The translations under genes and the position numbers were made by a program. From Solirubrobacteraceae bacterium (lineage in GTDB: Bacteria; Actinomycetota; Thermoleophilia; Solirubrobacterales; Solirubrobacteraceae), in NCBI GenBank assembly GCA_030447275.1, contig JAUJPF010000017.1, positions 1-64,000 on the forward strand: a stretch of 64,000 nt of DNA, written 5' to 3'. Within the stretch, counting starts at the first letter, position 1. Each line of letters starts with the position of its first letter. The notes under the pieces were generated by a model. That model was given only the letters and a program-made list of their open reading frames with translations. It was not told the DNA's origin and made no database searches. Shown in pieces: positions 38,382-46,057 of the stretch.

Positions 38382-38606
38382 CTAGGCGGTGACCTCGTCC
38401 CAGAACCAGAAGACGGCGCCGCCGGCGACCAGGCCGACCAGCACCATCGCGGCCAGGACGTACACGGTCAGGAACACGGCGGCGGCCCGCTCCCACCAGC
38501 GGCTGTAGGCGGTCCAGGCGGGGATGAGGATCCACGCCGCGTACGCCGCCAGCGCGAACACGGCGCAGCAGCCGCCGACCAGGTAGGTGATCGCCTCGTT
38601 GCTCAC
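38382..38606 (-). CDS. Small two-helix membrane protein, 74 aa
   Basis: GTG start at 38606 overlapping the DedA stop (GTGA). Two hydrophobic helices: VGGCCAVFALAAYAAWILIPAW and AVFLTVYVLAAMVLVGLVAGGAVFWFW, joined by SRWWERA. No family recognised. Coupled to the DedA fragment upstream. Confidence 0.7.
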   Translation of the reverse strand: MSNEAITYLVGGCCAVFALAAYAAWILIPAWTAYSRWWERAAAVFLTVYVLAAMVLVGLVAGGAVFWFWDEVTA

Positions 38607-39040
38607 TGCGCAGCATTGTGACGGCCGGCGCGGCGCTCGCGCATCCAGCGCCGTGCCTTCGCCCGCCGCTCGGGCGTTCGCAGCATCGGGTGCGCGGCGA
38701 CGACGGCCACGCCGACGGCGGGCGTGGCGCCCCCGGCGAGCGTCCCGCGCGCGGCGATCTCGGCCGCCTTGTCGATGTTGCGCCACGAGAAGTAGCCGAT
38801 GAGGACGAAGGTCGCCGCCCACAGGCCGGAGCCGACGACGTCGTAGGGCGGGAAGCGTGCGAACGACATCCGCGACGCGCCCGCGACGAGCGGGGCGACG
38901 GCGCGGACGATCCCGATCAACCGCCCGCCGAGGATCGCCATCCCTCCGCGGCGCTCGAAGAACCGCTCGACGTACGCCAGGCGCTCGGGCGTGACCCTGA
39001 ACTTCGGGCCGTGCTTGACGAGGAAGCCCCGGCCGAGCAG
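38603..39040 (-). CDS. DedA-family membrane protein, N-terminus missing
   Basis: The readable part starts at RLLGRGFLVKHGPKFRVTPERL and continues with the family core FFERRGGMAILGGRLIGIVRAVAPLVAGASRMSFARFPPYD and a helix GLWAATFVLIGYFSW, ending HNAAQ. DedA (SNARE-associated/TVP38-like) proteins are about 200 aa; the first 60-80 residues, including the conserved entry helix, are absent. The sequence runs directly into the end of ispE at about 39035. This looks like a deletion of ispE-dedA intergenic and dedA 5' DNA. Confidence 0.7.
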   Translation of the reverse strand: MLGRGFLVKHGPKFRVTPERLAYVERFFERRGGMAILGGRLIGIVRAVAPLVAGASRMSFARFPPYDVVGSGLWAATFVLIGYFSWRNIDKAAEIAARGTLAGGATPAVGVAVVAAHPMLRTPERRAKARRWMRERRAGRHNAAQ

Positions 39041-39885
39041 ACGGGGCGGGCGGCGATCGGGGCGGGGTCGCGGCCCGCGAGCCGCTCCGCCGCGCGCTCG
39101 GCCTCCTCGGGTGTGTCGAAGAGCCCGAGGACGGTCGGGCCGGACCCGGCGACGAGGACGTCCCGGGCGCCAGCCGCGCGCCCGGCGTCGAGGGCCTCGT
39201 CGATCGACGGGCAGAGCGAGCGGGCGGCGTCCTGGAGGTCGTTGACCGGTTCTGGTCCGGCGCGGCGGGTCGCGTCGAGCGCGGTGGCGAGCGCTGTCGC
39301 GTCGCGCGGCAGGCCGAGCCGGTCGGCCTCGGCGTAGACGGCGGGGGTCGAGAGGTGCTCGCGGCTCGGGAGCACGAGGACGCCGTAGGGCTCGGGAGGC
39401 GGGAGGCGCTCGACGTGCTCGCCCGCGCCGGTGGCGAGGACCCTCCCGGGCCGGACCTGCCCGGGCACGTCCGAGCCGAGCGAGGCGGCAAGCGCGTGCA
39501 GCGTCTCGTCGTCCCCGAGGCCGCTCGCGCGCGCGGCGAGCCGCAGGGCGGCCGCGGCGTCGGCGCTCCCGCCGCCGAGGCCCGCGGCGACCGGGATCCG
39601 CTTCTCGATGGTGATCGTGACGGGCGGGCCGTCCCAGCCGGTCGCGGCGCGGAAGGCGCGCAGGGCTCCGGTGACGAGCGTGTCCTCGACACCGGCGCAG
39701 CGGACGGAGTCGGCGCCGGCGGTCGCCGCGCCGCCGGCGACCCCTCCGCCGCCCCCCTCCTCGAGGACGAGCGTGTCGGCGAGGCTGATCGACTCCATGA
39801 CGCTCACGAGCTCGTGCCGGCCGTCCGCGCGGGTCGGGCCCACGAAGAGGCAGAGGTTGATCTTCGCCGGGGCGTCCTCGGTCAT
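38917..39885 (-). CDS. ispE: 4-diphosphocytidyl-2-C-methyl-D-erythritol kinase
   Basis: ATG 39885 overlapping the rsmA stop (ATGA-type). Makes CDP-ME 2-phosphate in the MEP isoprenoid pathway. Motifs: [40 protein letters not shown] (GHMP ATP loop), AASLGSDVPGQV, VNDLQDAA and AGSGPTVLGLF. The family ends near APIAARP at about 39040; the remaining ORF to 38917 is out-of-frame DedA sequence, so the true stop is probably lost in the junction at 39035. Confidence 0.93.
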   Translation of the reverse strand: MTEDAPAKINLCLFVGPTRADGRHELVSVMESISLADTLVLEEGGGGGVAGGAATAGADSVRCAGVEDTLVTGALRAFRAATGWDGPPVTITIEKRIPVAAGLGGGSADAAAALRLAARASGLGDDETLHALAASLGSDVPGQVRPGRVLATGAGEHVERLPPPEPYGVLVLPSREHLSTPAVYAEADRLGLPRDATALATALDATRRAGPEPVNDLQDAARSLCPSIDEALDAGRAAGARDVLVAGSGPTVLGLFDTPEEAERAAERLAGRDPAPIAARPVCSAGASSSSTARSSGSRPSAWRTSSGSSSAAEGWRSSAGG

Positions 39886-40703
39886 CGCGCCAGCTCGACC
39901 GCGAGTGCGCGGAACTGGTCGGGCGCCAGGCGCTCGGCGCGGACGTCGGCCGCGAGCCCGAGCCGCTCGAGTGCGGCGCGGGCGTCTGTGCGGCTCGCCA
40001 CGCCGGCCAGCTCGAGCGAGCGCGGCAGCGCCTTGCGCCGGTGCGCGAACGCGCCCTGCACGACCCGGCGCAGCCGCGGGTCCGCGGCGGCGCCGGTGCG
40101 ACGCAGGCCGACGAGCACCGAGTCGACGTTCGGGACCGGGTGGAAGACCGTGCGCGCGACGGCCCGCAGCACGCGGACCTCCGCGGCCAGCTGGGCGAGC
40201 ACGCTGGGGACGCCGTAGGCCGCGCTGCCGGGCCGCGCCGCAAACCGCTCGCCGACCTCGCGCTGGACCATCGCGACCCAGCGCGTCGCGTCGGGCAGCT
40301 CCTCGAGCGTGCGCAGGATCGCGGTCGCGGCGATCCCGTACGGCAGGTTGGCGACGACCTTCGTCGGCGGCGGGTCGAGCGCCCTGAGGTCGAGGTCGAG
40401 CGCGTCGGCGAGGTGGAGCGTCGTGTTCGGGTGCGCGTCGAGCGCGTCGCGCAGCGCGGGCTCGAGCGCGCGGTCGAGCTCGACGACGTGCACGTGCGCG
40501 GCGCGGGCCGCGAGGTGCTCGGAGAGGACGCCGAGCCCGCCGCCGACCTCGAGGCAGACGTCGTCGGGGCCGAGCTCCGCCTCGCGCCCGATGACGCCGA
40601 GGATGTTCGAGTCGATGAGGAAGTTCTGGCCGAGCGCGTGGTTGGGGCGGATCCCGAACGCCTTGAGCCGGCGCAGGCTCGGCTGCGTGGGAAGGCCGGT
40701 CAC
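39882..40703 (-). CDS. rsmA: 16S rRNA adenine dimethyltransferase RsmA/KsgA
   Basis: Intact, 273 aa, GTG start overlapping the tatD stop (GTGA). Dimethylates two adenines near the 3' end of 16S rRNA. Motifs: FGIRPNHALGQNFLID, VCLEVGGGLGVLSEHLAARA (SAM loop), VVELDRAL, VVANLPYGIAATAIL (NLPY catalytic motif), VQREVGERF and HPVPNVDSVLV. The rsmA-ispE order is conserved in actinobacteria. In the M. tuberculosis order an rpfB gene lies between tatD and this gene; it is absent here. Confidence 0.96.
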   Translation of the reverse strand: MTGLPTQPSLRRLKAFGIRPNHALGQNFLIDSNILGVIGREAELGPDDVCLEVGGGLGVLSEHLAARAAHVHVVELDRALEPALRDALDAHPNTTLHLADALDLDLRALDPPPTKVVANLPYGIAATAILRTLEELPDATRWVAMVQREVGERFAARPGSAAYGVPSVLAQLAAEVRVLRAVARTVFHPVPNVDSVLVGLRRTGAAADPRLRRVVQGAFAHRRKALPRSLELAGVASRTDARAALERLGLAADVRAERLAPDQFRALAVELAR

Positions 40704-41449
40704 CACCCGAACAGCGCGGCCGCGTTGCGCTCGACCGCCGCCTCCAGCTCCTCGTACGCGATGCCGCGACGCTCGGCGACGAAGCGCGCGGTGTGCGCGA
40801 CGAACGCCGGCTGGTTGCGCTCCTTGCGGACCTGCCGCGGAGACAGATAGGGCGCGTCGGTCTCGACGAGGATCCGGTCGTCGGGCACGCGCGCCGCGGC
40901 GTCCGCGAGGTCGGTCGCCTTCGGGTAGGTGACGTTGCCGGCGAACGAGACGAACCAGCCGTGGTCGAGGCATTCGTCGAGGCGGTCCGGCATCGAGAAG
41001 CAGTGCAGGATGACGGTGACGCCGCCGGCCCTCGCGGCGAGTGTCGCGATCGTGGGGTCGTCGGCCGCGCGCGTGTGGATGACGAGCGGCTTCGCGACGG
41101 TCTTCGCCAGCTCGATCTGCGCCTCGAACGCGCGCTGCTGGTCGTGCGGCGGCGTCCGGTCGCGGTAGAAGTCGAGGCCGGTCTCGCCGATTGCGCGGCA
41201 CTGCTCGTGGGCGGCGAGCGCCGCGAGCTCGGCGAGGTCGTTGTCGTCGAAGCCGGTCGCGCTGTTGGGGTGGCGCCCGATCGCCGCGAAGACCTGCGGG
41301 AACCGCTCCGCCGCCTCCAGCGCGGCGCGGCACGACGCCCCGTCGGTCCCGACGGTCAGCATCCGCCGCACGCCCGCCCGGTCGGCCTCCGCGACGAGGT
41401 CGGAGTCGGGAGGGGCGCAGCCGTCGAGATGCGTGTGGCTGTCGATCAC
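40700..41449 (-). CDS. tatD: TatD-family metal-dependent deoxyribonuclease
   Basis: Intact, 249 aa, ATG start (MIDSHTHLDGC). Metal-site motifs: SHTHLD, AIGETGLDFYRDR, PLVIHTRAAD, VILHCFSM and ILVETDAPYLSP, with NPAFVAHTA-like RNQPAFVAHTARF. TatD enzymes are 3'-5' exonucleases of DNA repair and RNA/DNA turnover. First of the tatD-rsmA-ispE group with overlapping stops. Confidence 0.95.
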   Translation of the reverse strand: MIDSHTHLDGCAPPDSDLVAEADRAGVRRMLTVGTDGASCRAALEAAERFPQVFAAIGRHPNSATGFDDNDLAELAALAAHEQCRAIGETGLDFYRDRTPPHDQQRAFEAQIELAKTVAKPLVIHTRAADDPTIATLAARAGGVTVILHCFSMPDRLDECLDHGWFVSFAGNVTYPKATDLADAAARVPDDRILVETDAPYLSPRQVRKERNQPAFVAHTARFVAERRGIAYEELEAAVERNAAALFGW

Positions 41450-41507
41450 TGCGCGGCTCGCGACGCCATGGCCCCGCTGAGGCTACTGGCCGCCCGACCG
41501 GCCGCGG

Positions 41508-42259
41508 TCACGGCGCGCGCGCAGCGGCACGCCGCGGCAACGAGGCGACCCGCCGGCGCCGCCGGCCGCGGACGAACGCCCCGAGCGGCATGCCGGCGGC
41601 GACGAGGCCGAGGCCGATCCACGCGGGAAGGGGGAAGCGGGGGGCGGCGACCGCGCGCGGCGAGGGCGACCGCGACGGCGACGGCACCAAGCGCGGCACC
41701 GCGACCGGGCGCGGCGACGGGGACGGCGACGTGCGAGGCACTGCGACCGGACGCGGCGGCCGCAGCCGGCGCGGGGCGTCCACGCGCGGGCGGCGGGCGG
41801 CGCGCGGGGCGGCGCCGAGCGGCGGCGGGGACTCGCCGCGCAGGAGCGTGAGCGGGTCGACGTAGCCGTTGCGGTCGCCGGCCCTCCTCGCGCCGAGTTG
41901 GAGGTGGGACGCCGCGACCGTTCCGAGGACGTCGCCCGGCGACACCGCGGCGCCGCCCCGGACGACCACGCGCCCGAGGCCGAGGTACGTCGCGACGAGC
42001 GACCGCACGCACGCGACCGTCACCCCGTTCGGCGGTCCGGGACGCGGCCCGCGAACCGCACGCGCCCTGGACAGGCGCTGCGGACCGGAGCGCCCGGCGC
42101 CGCCGCGATGTCGATGCCGCGATGCTGCCCCGCGGCGAACGGATTCGCCGCCAGGCGGAACGGGGTGATCACCTCGCCGCGCAGCGGCCACCGCCACGCC
42201 GCGGCGGCGTCAGCGGGGACGACGAGCGTCGCGAGCGCGAGGAGGAGGACGAGGGGCAT
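41508..42259 (-). CDS. M23/LytM-like peptidoglycan peptidase homologue, frameshifted, altered metal motif
   Basis: ATG 42259, signal peptide MPLVLLLALATLVVPADAAAA. WRWPLRGEVITPF, QHRGIDIAAAPG (first zinc motif HxxxD) and, after a frame change near 42025, GVTVACVRSLVATYLGLGRVVV, GDVLGTV and ASHLQLGARR. The usual last motif is HLHLG or HLHFE; here the second His, a zinc ligand, is Gln (CAA). Either a base error (CAC) or an inactive homologue. A Pro/Arg/Ser repeat region (PRPVAVPRTSPSPSPRP) and a C-terminal membrane helix follow. A cell-wall role is expected. Confidence 0.75.
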
Positions 42260-42350
42260 GGGGTCGACCTTGACGTGGGTGGGGCGGGTCGTGGGCGGAT
42301 GTGCGCGAATCGGCGCACGGTCTGCGCGGAGACGTGACAACGTGCGCGCG

Positions 42351-42684
42351 ATGCACGCGTCTCCCGCCGCTCAGCCTCCTCAGCGCGTCTGCCCGCACTG
42401 CTCGACGATCGCCCGGACCGCCGACGCGCGCTGCCCGTTCTGCCGCCGTGCGTACCCGCCGGCGGTCGCCGCTCCCCGCCGTCGCGGTCGCGCTCGTGCT
42501 CGCCGTCGCCGCGACGCTGGGCGGGGTCGCGCTGATGCTCCAGTCGTTCGGCGACTCGCTCGACCGCGAGCTCGAGGAGCAGGTCGACGTCGTCCAGCGC
42601 GACTTCGACCGCGACGTCCGCCGCCTCGAGCGGAGGATCACCGAGGAGCTCGAACGGCGGCTGCCCCCGCCGGAGGGCCCGTAG
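42351..42684 (+). CDS. Zinc-ribbon, membrane helix and coiled-coil protein, frameshifted
   Basis: ATG 42351 gives RVCPHCSTIARTADARCPFCRRAYPP, a CxxC-x(n)-CxxC zinc ribbon. A frame change around 42450-42475 leads into PAVAVALVLAVAATLGGVALM, one membrane helix, then a charged coiled coil (LDRELEEQVDVVQRDFDRDVRRLERRI) and stop at 42684. Each half alone is in the ORF track in a different frame. The compact design (ribbon, helix, coil) resembles small regulatory membrane proteins, but the function is unknown. Convergent with rsmI, 3 bases apart. Confidence 0.65.
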
Positions 42685-42687
42685 GGG

Positions 42688-43515
42688 TCAGCCCCGCCCC
42701 TGCACCGCCTCGTACAGGACGTTCGCCGGCACGCCCGTCAGCTCGGCGACGACCTTCGCGGCGGGCCGCGTCCGCGCCCCCGCCTCGACGAGCCGCGCGA
42801 GCGCGTCGACGGCGGGGCCTACCTCCGCGCCGTGCTCCCCCGCGCCTCCGATCACGAGCACGATCTCCCCACGCGCCTCGCCGCCGCCGAACCGCGACGC
42901 GACGGAGGCCGCGTCGCCGCGGACGATCTCCTCGTGGACCTTCGTCAGCTCGCGGCACACCGCGACCGGCCGCTCCGGGTCGACCGACGCCAGCGCCGCG
43001 AGCGACGCCCCGACCCGGCGCGGCGACTCGAACGCCACCACGGTCTCCCCAGAAGCGAACAGCGCCAAGAGATCCGAGGACCGCCGCGGCAGGAACCCGA
43101 CGAAGCGCCACCGATCGACGGGCAGCCCCGACGCCACGAGCGCGACGAGCGTCGCGGACGCGCCCGGCAGCACCTCGACGCGCACGCCCGCGTCCAGGGC
43201 GGCCCGGATCAGGACGTAGCCGGGATCGTTGACGGCGGGCATCCCCGCGTCGCTGACCAGCGCGACGACCGCGCCCTCCACAAGACGCTCCACCAGCGCC
43301 CCCGCCCGCGCCGCCTCGTTGTGTTCGTGCACGGACACGAGCGACGCCGCGCGGATCGCGTGCCGGTCGAGCAGCACCCGCGTGCGCCGCGTGTCCTCGC
43401 ACGCGACGACGTCCGCGGAGCGCAGCACATCGAGCACCCGCAGCGTGACATCGCCGAGGTTCCCGATCGGCGTCGGGCAGACCGCCAGCCGGCCGCCGCT
43501 CGCGCCGCCGCTCAA
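42688..43515 (-). CDS. rsmI: 16S rRNA 2'-O-methyltransferase RsmI
   Basis: 275 aa from TTG 43515, which overlaps the ROK-kinase stop (TTGA). Motifs: AVCPTPIGNLGDVTLRVL, ADVVACEDTRRTRVLLDRH, VALVSDAGMPAVNDPGYVLI, LPGASATLVALVASGLP and FVGFLPRR. RsmI methylates C1402 of 16S rRNA. It lies a short way upstream of tatD on the same strand, with the M23 gene between, much as rsmI lies near tatD in M. tuberculosis. Confidence 0.95.
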   Translation of the reverse strand: MSGGASGGRLAVCPTPIGNLGDVTLRVLDVLRSADVVACEDTRRTRVLLDRHAIRAASLVSVHEHNEAARAGALVERLVEGAVVALVSDAGMPAVNDPGYVLIRAALDAGVRVEVLPGASATLVALVASGLPVDRWRFVGFLPRRSSDLLALFASGETVVAFESPRRVGASLAALASVDPERPVAVCRELTKVHEEIVRGDAASVASRFGGGEARGEIVLVIGGAGEHGAEVGPAVDALARLVEAGARTRPAAKVVAELTGVPANVLYEAVQGRG

Positions 43516-44480
43516 GCTGCCGCGGCCGCCGCGCCGCTGCCGTCCAGCGCGAACAGCGCCGCGCCGAGCATCCCCGCCTCCTCGCCGAACCGCGCCGGCA
43601 CGATCCGGACGACGTCGCGCGACGGGGGCAGCGCCCGCTCGCGCACCACCGTCCGCGCGGGCTCGAGCAGCAGCTCCCCCGCCGCCACCATCCCGCCGCC
43701 GACGACCACGACCGACGGATTCAAGAGGTTCACGAGGTTCGCGATCCCGAGCCCGAGCCGCATCCCGATCAGCGCCATGACGTCGCGCGCGGCACGGTCG
43801 CCGTCGTGCGCCAGCTCGGTGACGAGAGCGCCGGTGATCTCGCGCCCAGAAGCCGCGGCCCGCGCCAGCTCGCTGTCGTGCGCCGCCGCGCGCGACCCGC
43901 GCTCCTCCCGCGCCAGCGCCGTCCCCGACGCGAGCGTCTCGAGGCACCCGACCGACCCGCACACGCACGGCGGGCCGTCGACGTCGACGACCATGTGCCC
44001 CGGCTCGCCCGCCGCGCCGACCGCGCCGTGGACGAGCCGGCCGTCCATCACCAGCCCGCCGCCGATGCCGGTGCCCATCGTCAGCATCACCGCGTCCGGC
44101 ACCCCGCGCGCCGCGCCGAAGCGGTGCTCGACGAGCGTGGCCAGCGTCGCGTCGTTGCCGACGAAGACGGGGACGCCGAGCCGCTCGGCCATCACGTCGC
44201 GGAACGGCACGCCGGTGAGCGGCAGGTGCGCGGTGAACTCCGGCACGCCGGTCCGCTGGTCGATCATCGACGGGATCCCGATGCCGACGGCGAGCAGCTC
44301 GCGCTCGGCGGCGTCGCGCACCTCGACGATCGCCGAGAGGATGGTGTCGAGCAGCACGTCGCTCGACGGCGCGGGCGAGCGGCGCAGCGCGCGGTGGTGC
44401 ACCGTGAGGCCGGCGTCGACGTCGCACGCGAGGACCTTCGTGCCGCCGACGTCGACCCCGATCACGCAGGGCGCGGGCAT
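43512..44480 (-). CDS. ROK-family sugar kinase (glucokinase-like)
   Basis: Intact, 322 aa from ATG 44480 (MPAPCVIGVDVGGTKV); the ORF-track start at 44507 would overlap the divergent LCP gene. Motifs: GVDVGGTKVLACDV (phosphate 1), VFVGNDATLATLVEHRFG, LTMGTGIGGGLV, the ROK zinc site GEPGHMVVDVDGPPCVCGSVGCLE, and VVVVGGGMVAAGEL. Likely phosphorylates glucose or a related hexose. An Ala-rich C-terminus. Coupled to rsmI. Confidence 0.9.
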   Translation of the reverse strand: MPAPCVIGVDVGGTKVLACDVDAGLTVHHRALRRSPAPSSDVLLDTILSAIVEVRDAAERELLAVGIGIPSMIDQRTGVPEFTAHLPLTGVPFRDVMAERLGVPVFVGNDATLATLVEHRFGAARGVPDAVMLTMGTGIGGGLVMDGRLVHGAVGAAGEPGHMVVDVDGPPCVCGSVGCLETLASGTALAREERGSRAAAHDSELARAAASGREITGALVTELAHDGDRAARDVMALIGMRLGLGIANLVNLLNPSVVVVGGGMVAAGELLLEPARTVVRERALPPSRDVVRIVPARFGEEAGMLGAALFALDGSGAAAAAA

Positions 44481-44505
44481 TCCGCTGCCACTATAGACCG
44501 CCTCC

Positions 44506-45579
44506 ATGGCCGGTCCGGACCGCCCTCAGTACACGAAGTACCGCAGCCGCCCGTCGCTCTTGAGCCGTCTCAAGCGCGACGGCGACGGCCTGCGCACGTC
44601 CCCGCGCGAGCCGGGCGAGCGCCCGCCCGACGGCCGCCCCGTCGTCCACCCGCAGCGCGGCCGCAAGCCCGTCACCTCAAAGCGCGTCCTCAAGTGGCTG
44701 GCCCTCGCCGTCGCGGCGTGGATCTCCGTCAGCGTCCTGCTCTTCCTCGTGAGCGCGCAGATCGAGCAGGGCAAGGTCGCCGACGCCACCGACGAGGCGC
44801 TCGACGCCGGCCCGCTGCCGCTGACCGGCGCGAGCAACATCCTCGTCCTCGGCTCCGACACCCGCCCCAAGGGCAGCAAGGAGGCGGGCGCGGAGACGAG
44901 CGGCAACGGCCGCAGCGACAGCATCCTGCTGCTGCGCGTCGGCGGGGGCGCCAACAGCCGGCTGAGCATCGCGCGCGACACGCTCGTCGACATCCCCGGC
45001 GCCGGCCGCCAGAAGATCAACGGCGCGTACGCGATCGGCGGCGCCGGCCTCGCGATCCGCACGATCAAAGGCTACCTCGGCATCGAGGTCAACCACGTCA
45101 TCGAGGTGAGCTTCAGCGAGTTCCCCGACCTGATCGACGCGATGGGCGGCATCGACTACAAGGGCAAGTGCGTCCGCGCGAAGATCAACGGCGGCGCGCG
45201 CAACGGCGGCGTGACGATCCGCATCCGCGGCGGCCGGGAGGCCCACCTCGACGGCAAGCAGGCGCTTGGCCTCGCGCGCGTGCGCAGGAACGCCTGCCGG
45301 CCGAACGAGAACGACCTCGACCGGGCGGCGCGCCAGCAGAAGATCGTCGGCGCGATGAAGAGCCGCGTGTTCGGCATCCACGGCTTCGCGCGCGGCCCGT
45401 GGATCGCCTGGCAGACGCCGCGCACGTTCCGCAGCGACATGAGCGGGCCGACGCTGATGTCGGTCTTCGCGAACATGGCCGTGCGCGGCACTCCGGGCAC
45501 GGTCGTCCTCGGAACGGTCAGCGGCGACGTGCCGGAGGAGCTCAAGCGCCGGCAGGTCGAGAAGTTCCTCGACGGATGA
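44506..45579 (+). CDS. LytR-CpsA-Psr family cell-wall ligase
   Basis: Intact, 357 aa. Basic cytoplasmic end, one membrane helix (WLALAVAAWISVSVLLFLVSA) and an outer LCP domain: NILVLGSDTRP, GRSDSILLLRV, LSIARDTLVDIPG, KINGAYAIGG, INHVIEVSF-like VNHVIEVSFSEFPDLIDAMGG and GKQALGLARVRR. Conserved Arg and Asp residues for the polyprenyl-phosphate head are present. LCP enzymes attach wall polymers to peptidoglycan. Only 25 bases separate its start from the divergent ROK gene. Confidence 0.93.
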   Translation: MAGPDRPQYTKYRSRPSLLSRLKRDGDGLRTSPREPGERPPDGRPVVHPQRGRKPVTSKRVLKWLALAVAAWISVSVLLFLVSAQIEQGKVADATDEALDAGPLPLTGASNILVLGSDTRPKGSKEAGAETSGNGRSDSILLLRVGGGANSRLSIARDTLVDIPGAGRQKINGAYAIGGAGLAIRTIKGYLGIEVNHVIEVSFSEFPDLIDAMGGIDYKGKCVRAKINGGARNGGVTIRIRGGREAHLDGKQALGLARVRRNACRPNENDLDRAARQQKIVGAMKSRVFGIHGFARGPWIAWQTPRTFRSDMSGPTLMSVFANMAVRGTPGTVVLGTVSGDVPEELKRRQVEKFLDG

Positions 45580-45660
45580 CCGCAAGAAGTCGCGCCCGCC
45601 GCCGTTGGAACAGAGCAAGAGCTTCTTCCAGAGGGACGGGCAGGTCCAGGGGAGGTTCGG

Positions 45661-45696
45661 AGGCCGGCGGCGGGTTGCGGGACCCGACGCCGGCCT
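45661..45696 (+). terminator. Strong hairpin after the LCP gene
   Basis: 15-base arms AGGCCGGCGGCGGGT (45661-45675) and ACCCGACGCCGGCCT (45682-45696) with one mismatch and a 6-base loop TGCGGG. Located between the convergent LCP and FmdB-like genes, followed by TCGTCGTTCTC. It should end transcription from both sides. Confidence 0.7.
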
Positions 45697-45705
45697 TCGT
45701 CGTTC

Positions 45706-46026
45706 TCAGTCCGAGGAGGACTTCGAGGGCGACGAGGCCGCGGAGGACGAGTCGGACTTCTTCTCGCCGCCGCCGCCCGAGCCATCGGACGACGACTTCG
45801 AGTCCGACGAGCCGGAGCCCGACTCGGACTCCTTCTCGCGGTTGCGCTTGCGCGTCCCGTAGTCGGTGTTGTGGAAGCCCTTGCCCTTGAAGTGGATGGC
45901 GGGCGGCCGGAAGATGCGCTCCACCGGCTCCCCCGTCTCGGGATCCGCGGTGAGCGCGTCGTCGCTGAAGCTCTGCATGACCTCGAAGGTCGTGCCGTCC
46001 GCTCGCCGGTACTCGTAGATGGGCAT
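45706..46026 (-). CDS. FmdB-like protein lacking the zinc-ribbon cysteines
   Basis: Intact, 106 aa. The frame MPIYEYRRADGTTFEV, QSFSDDAL, PVERIF and IHFKGKGFHNTDYG follows the FmdB/putative regulatory family. However, the two CxxC pairs that bind zinc in most members (after YEY and in LTxCPxCG) are replaced by RRADG and ADPETG, so the ribbon cannot bind zinc. The C-terminal half is a Ser/Gly/Lys low-complexity tail. Divergent from glyQS with 31 bases between starts. Confidence 0.8.
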   Translation of the reverse strand: MPIYEYRRADGTTFEVMQSFSDDALTADPETGEPVERIFRPPAIHFKGKGFHNTDYGTRKRNREKESESGSGSSDSKSSSDGSGGGGEKKSDSSSAASSPSKSSSD

Positions 46027-46057
46027 AGCGGGACGGCAGTCTACGATCAGCCCTCAC

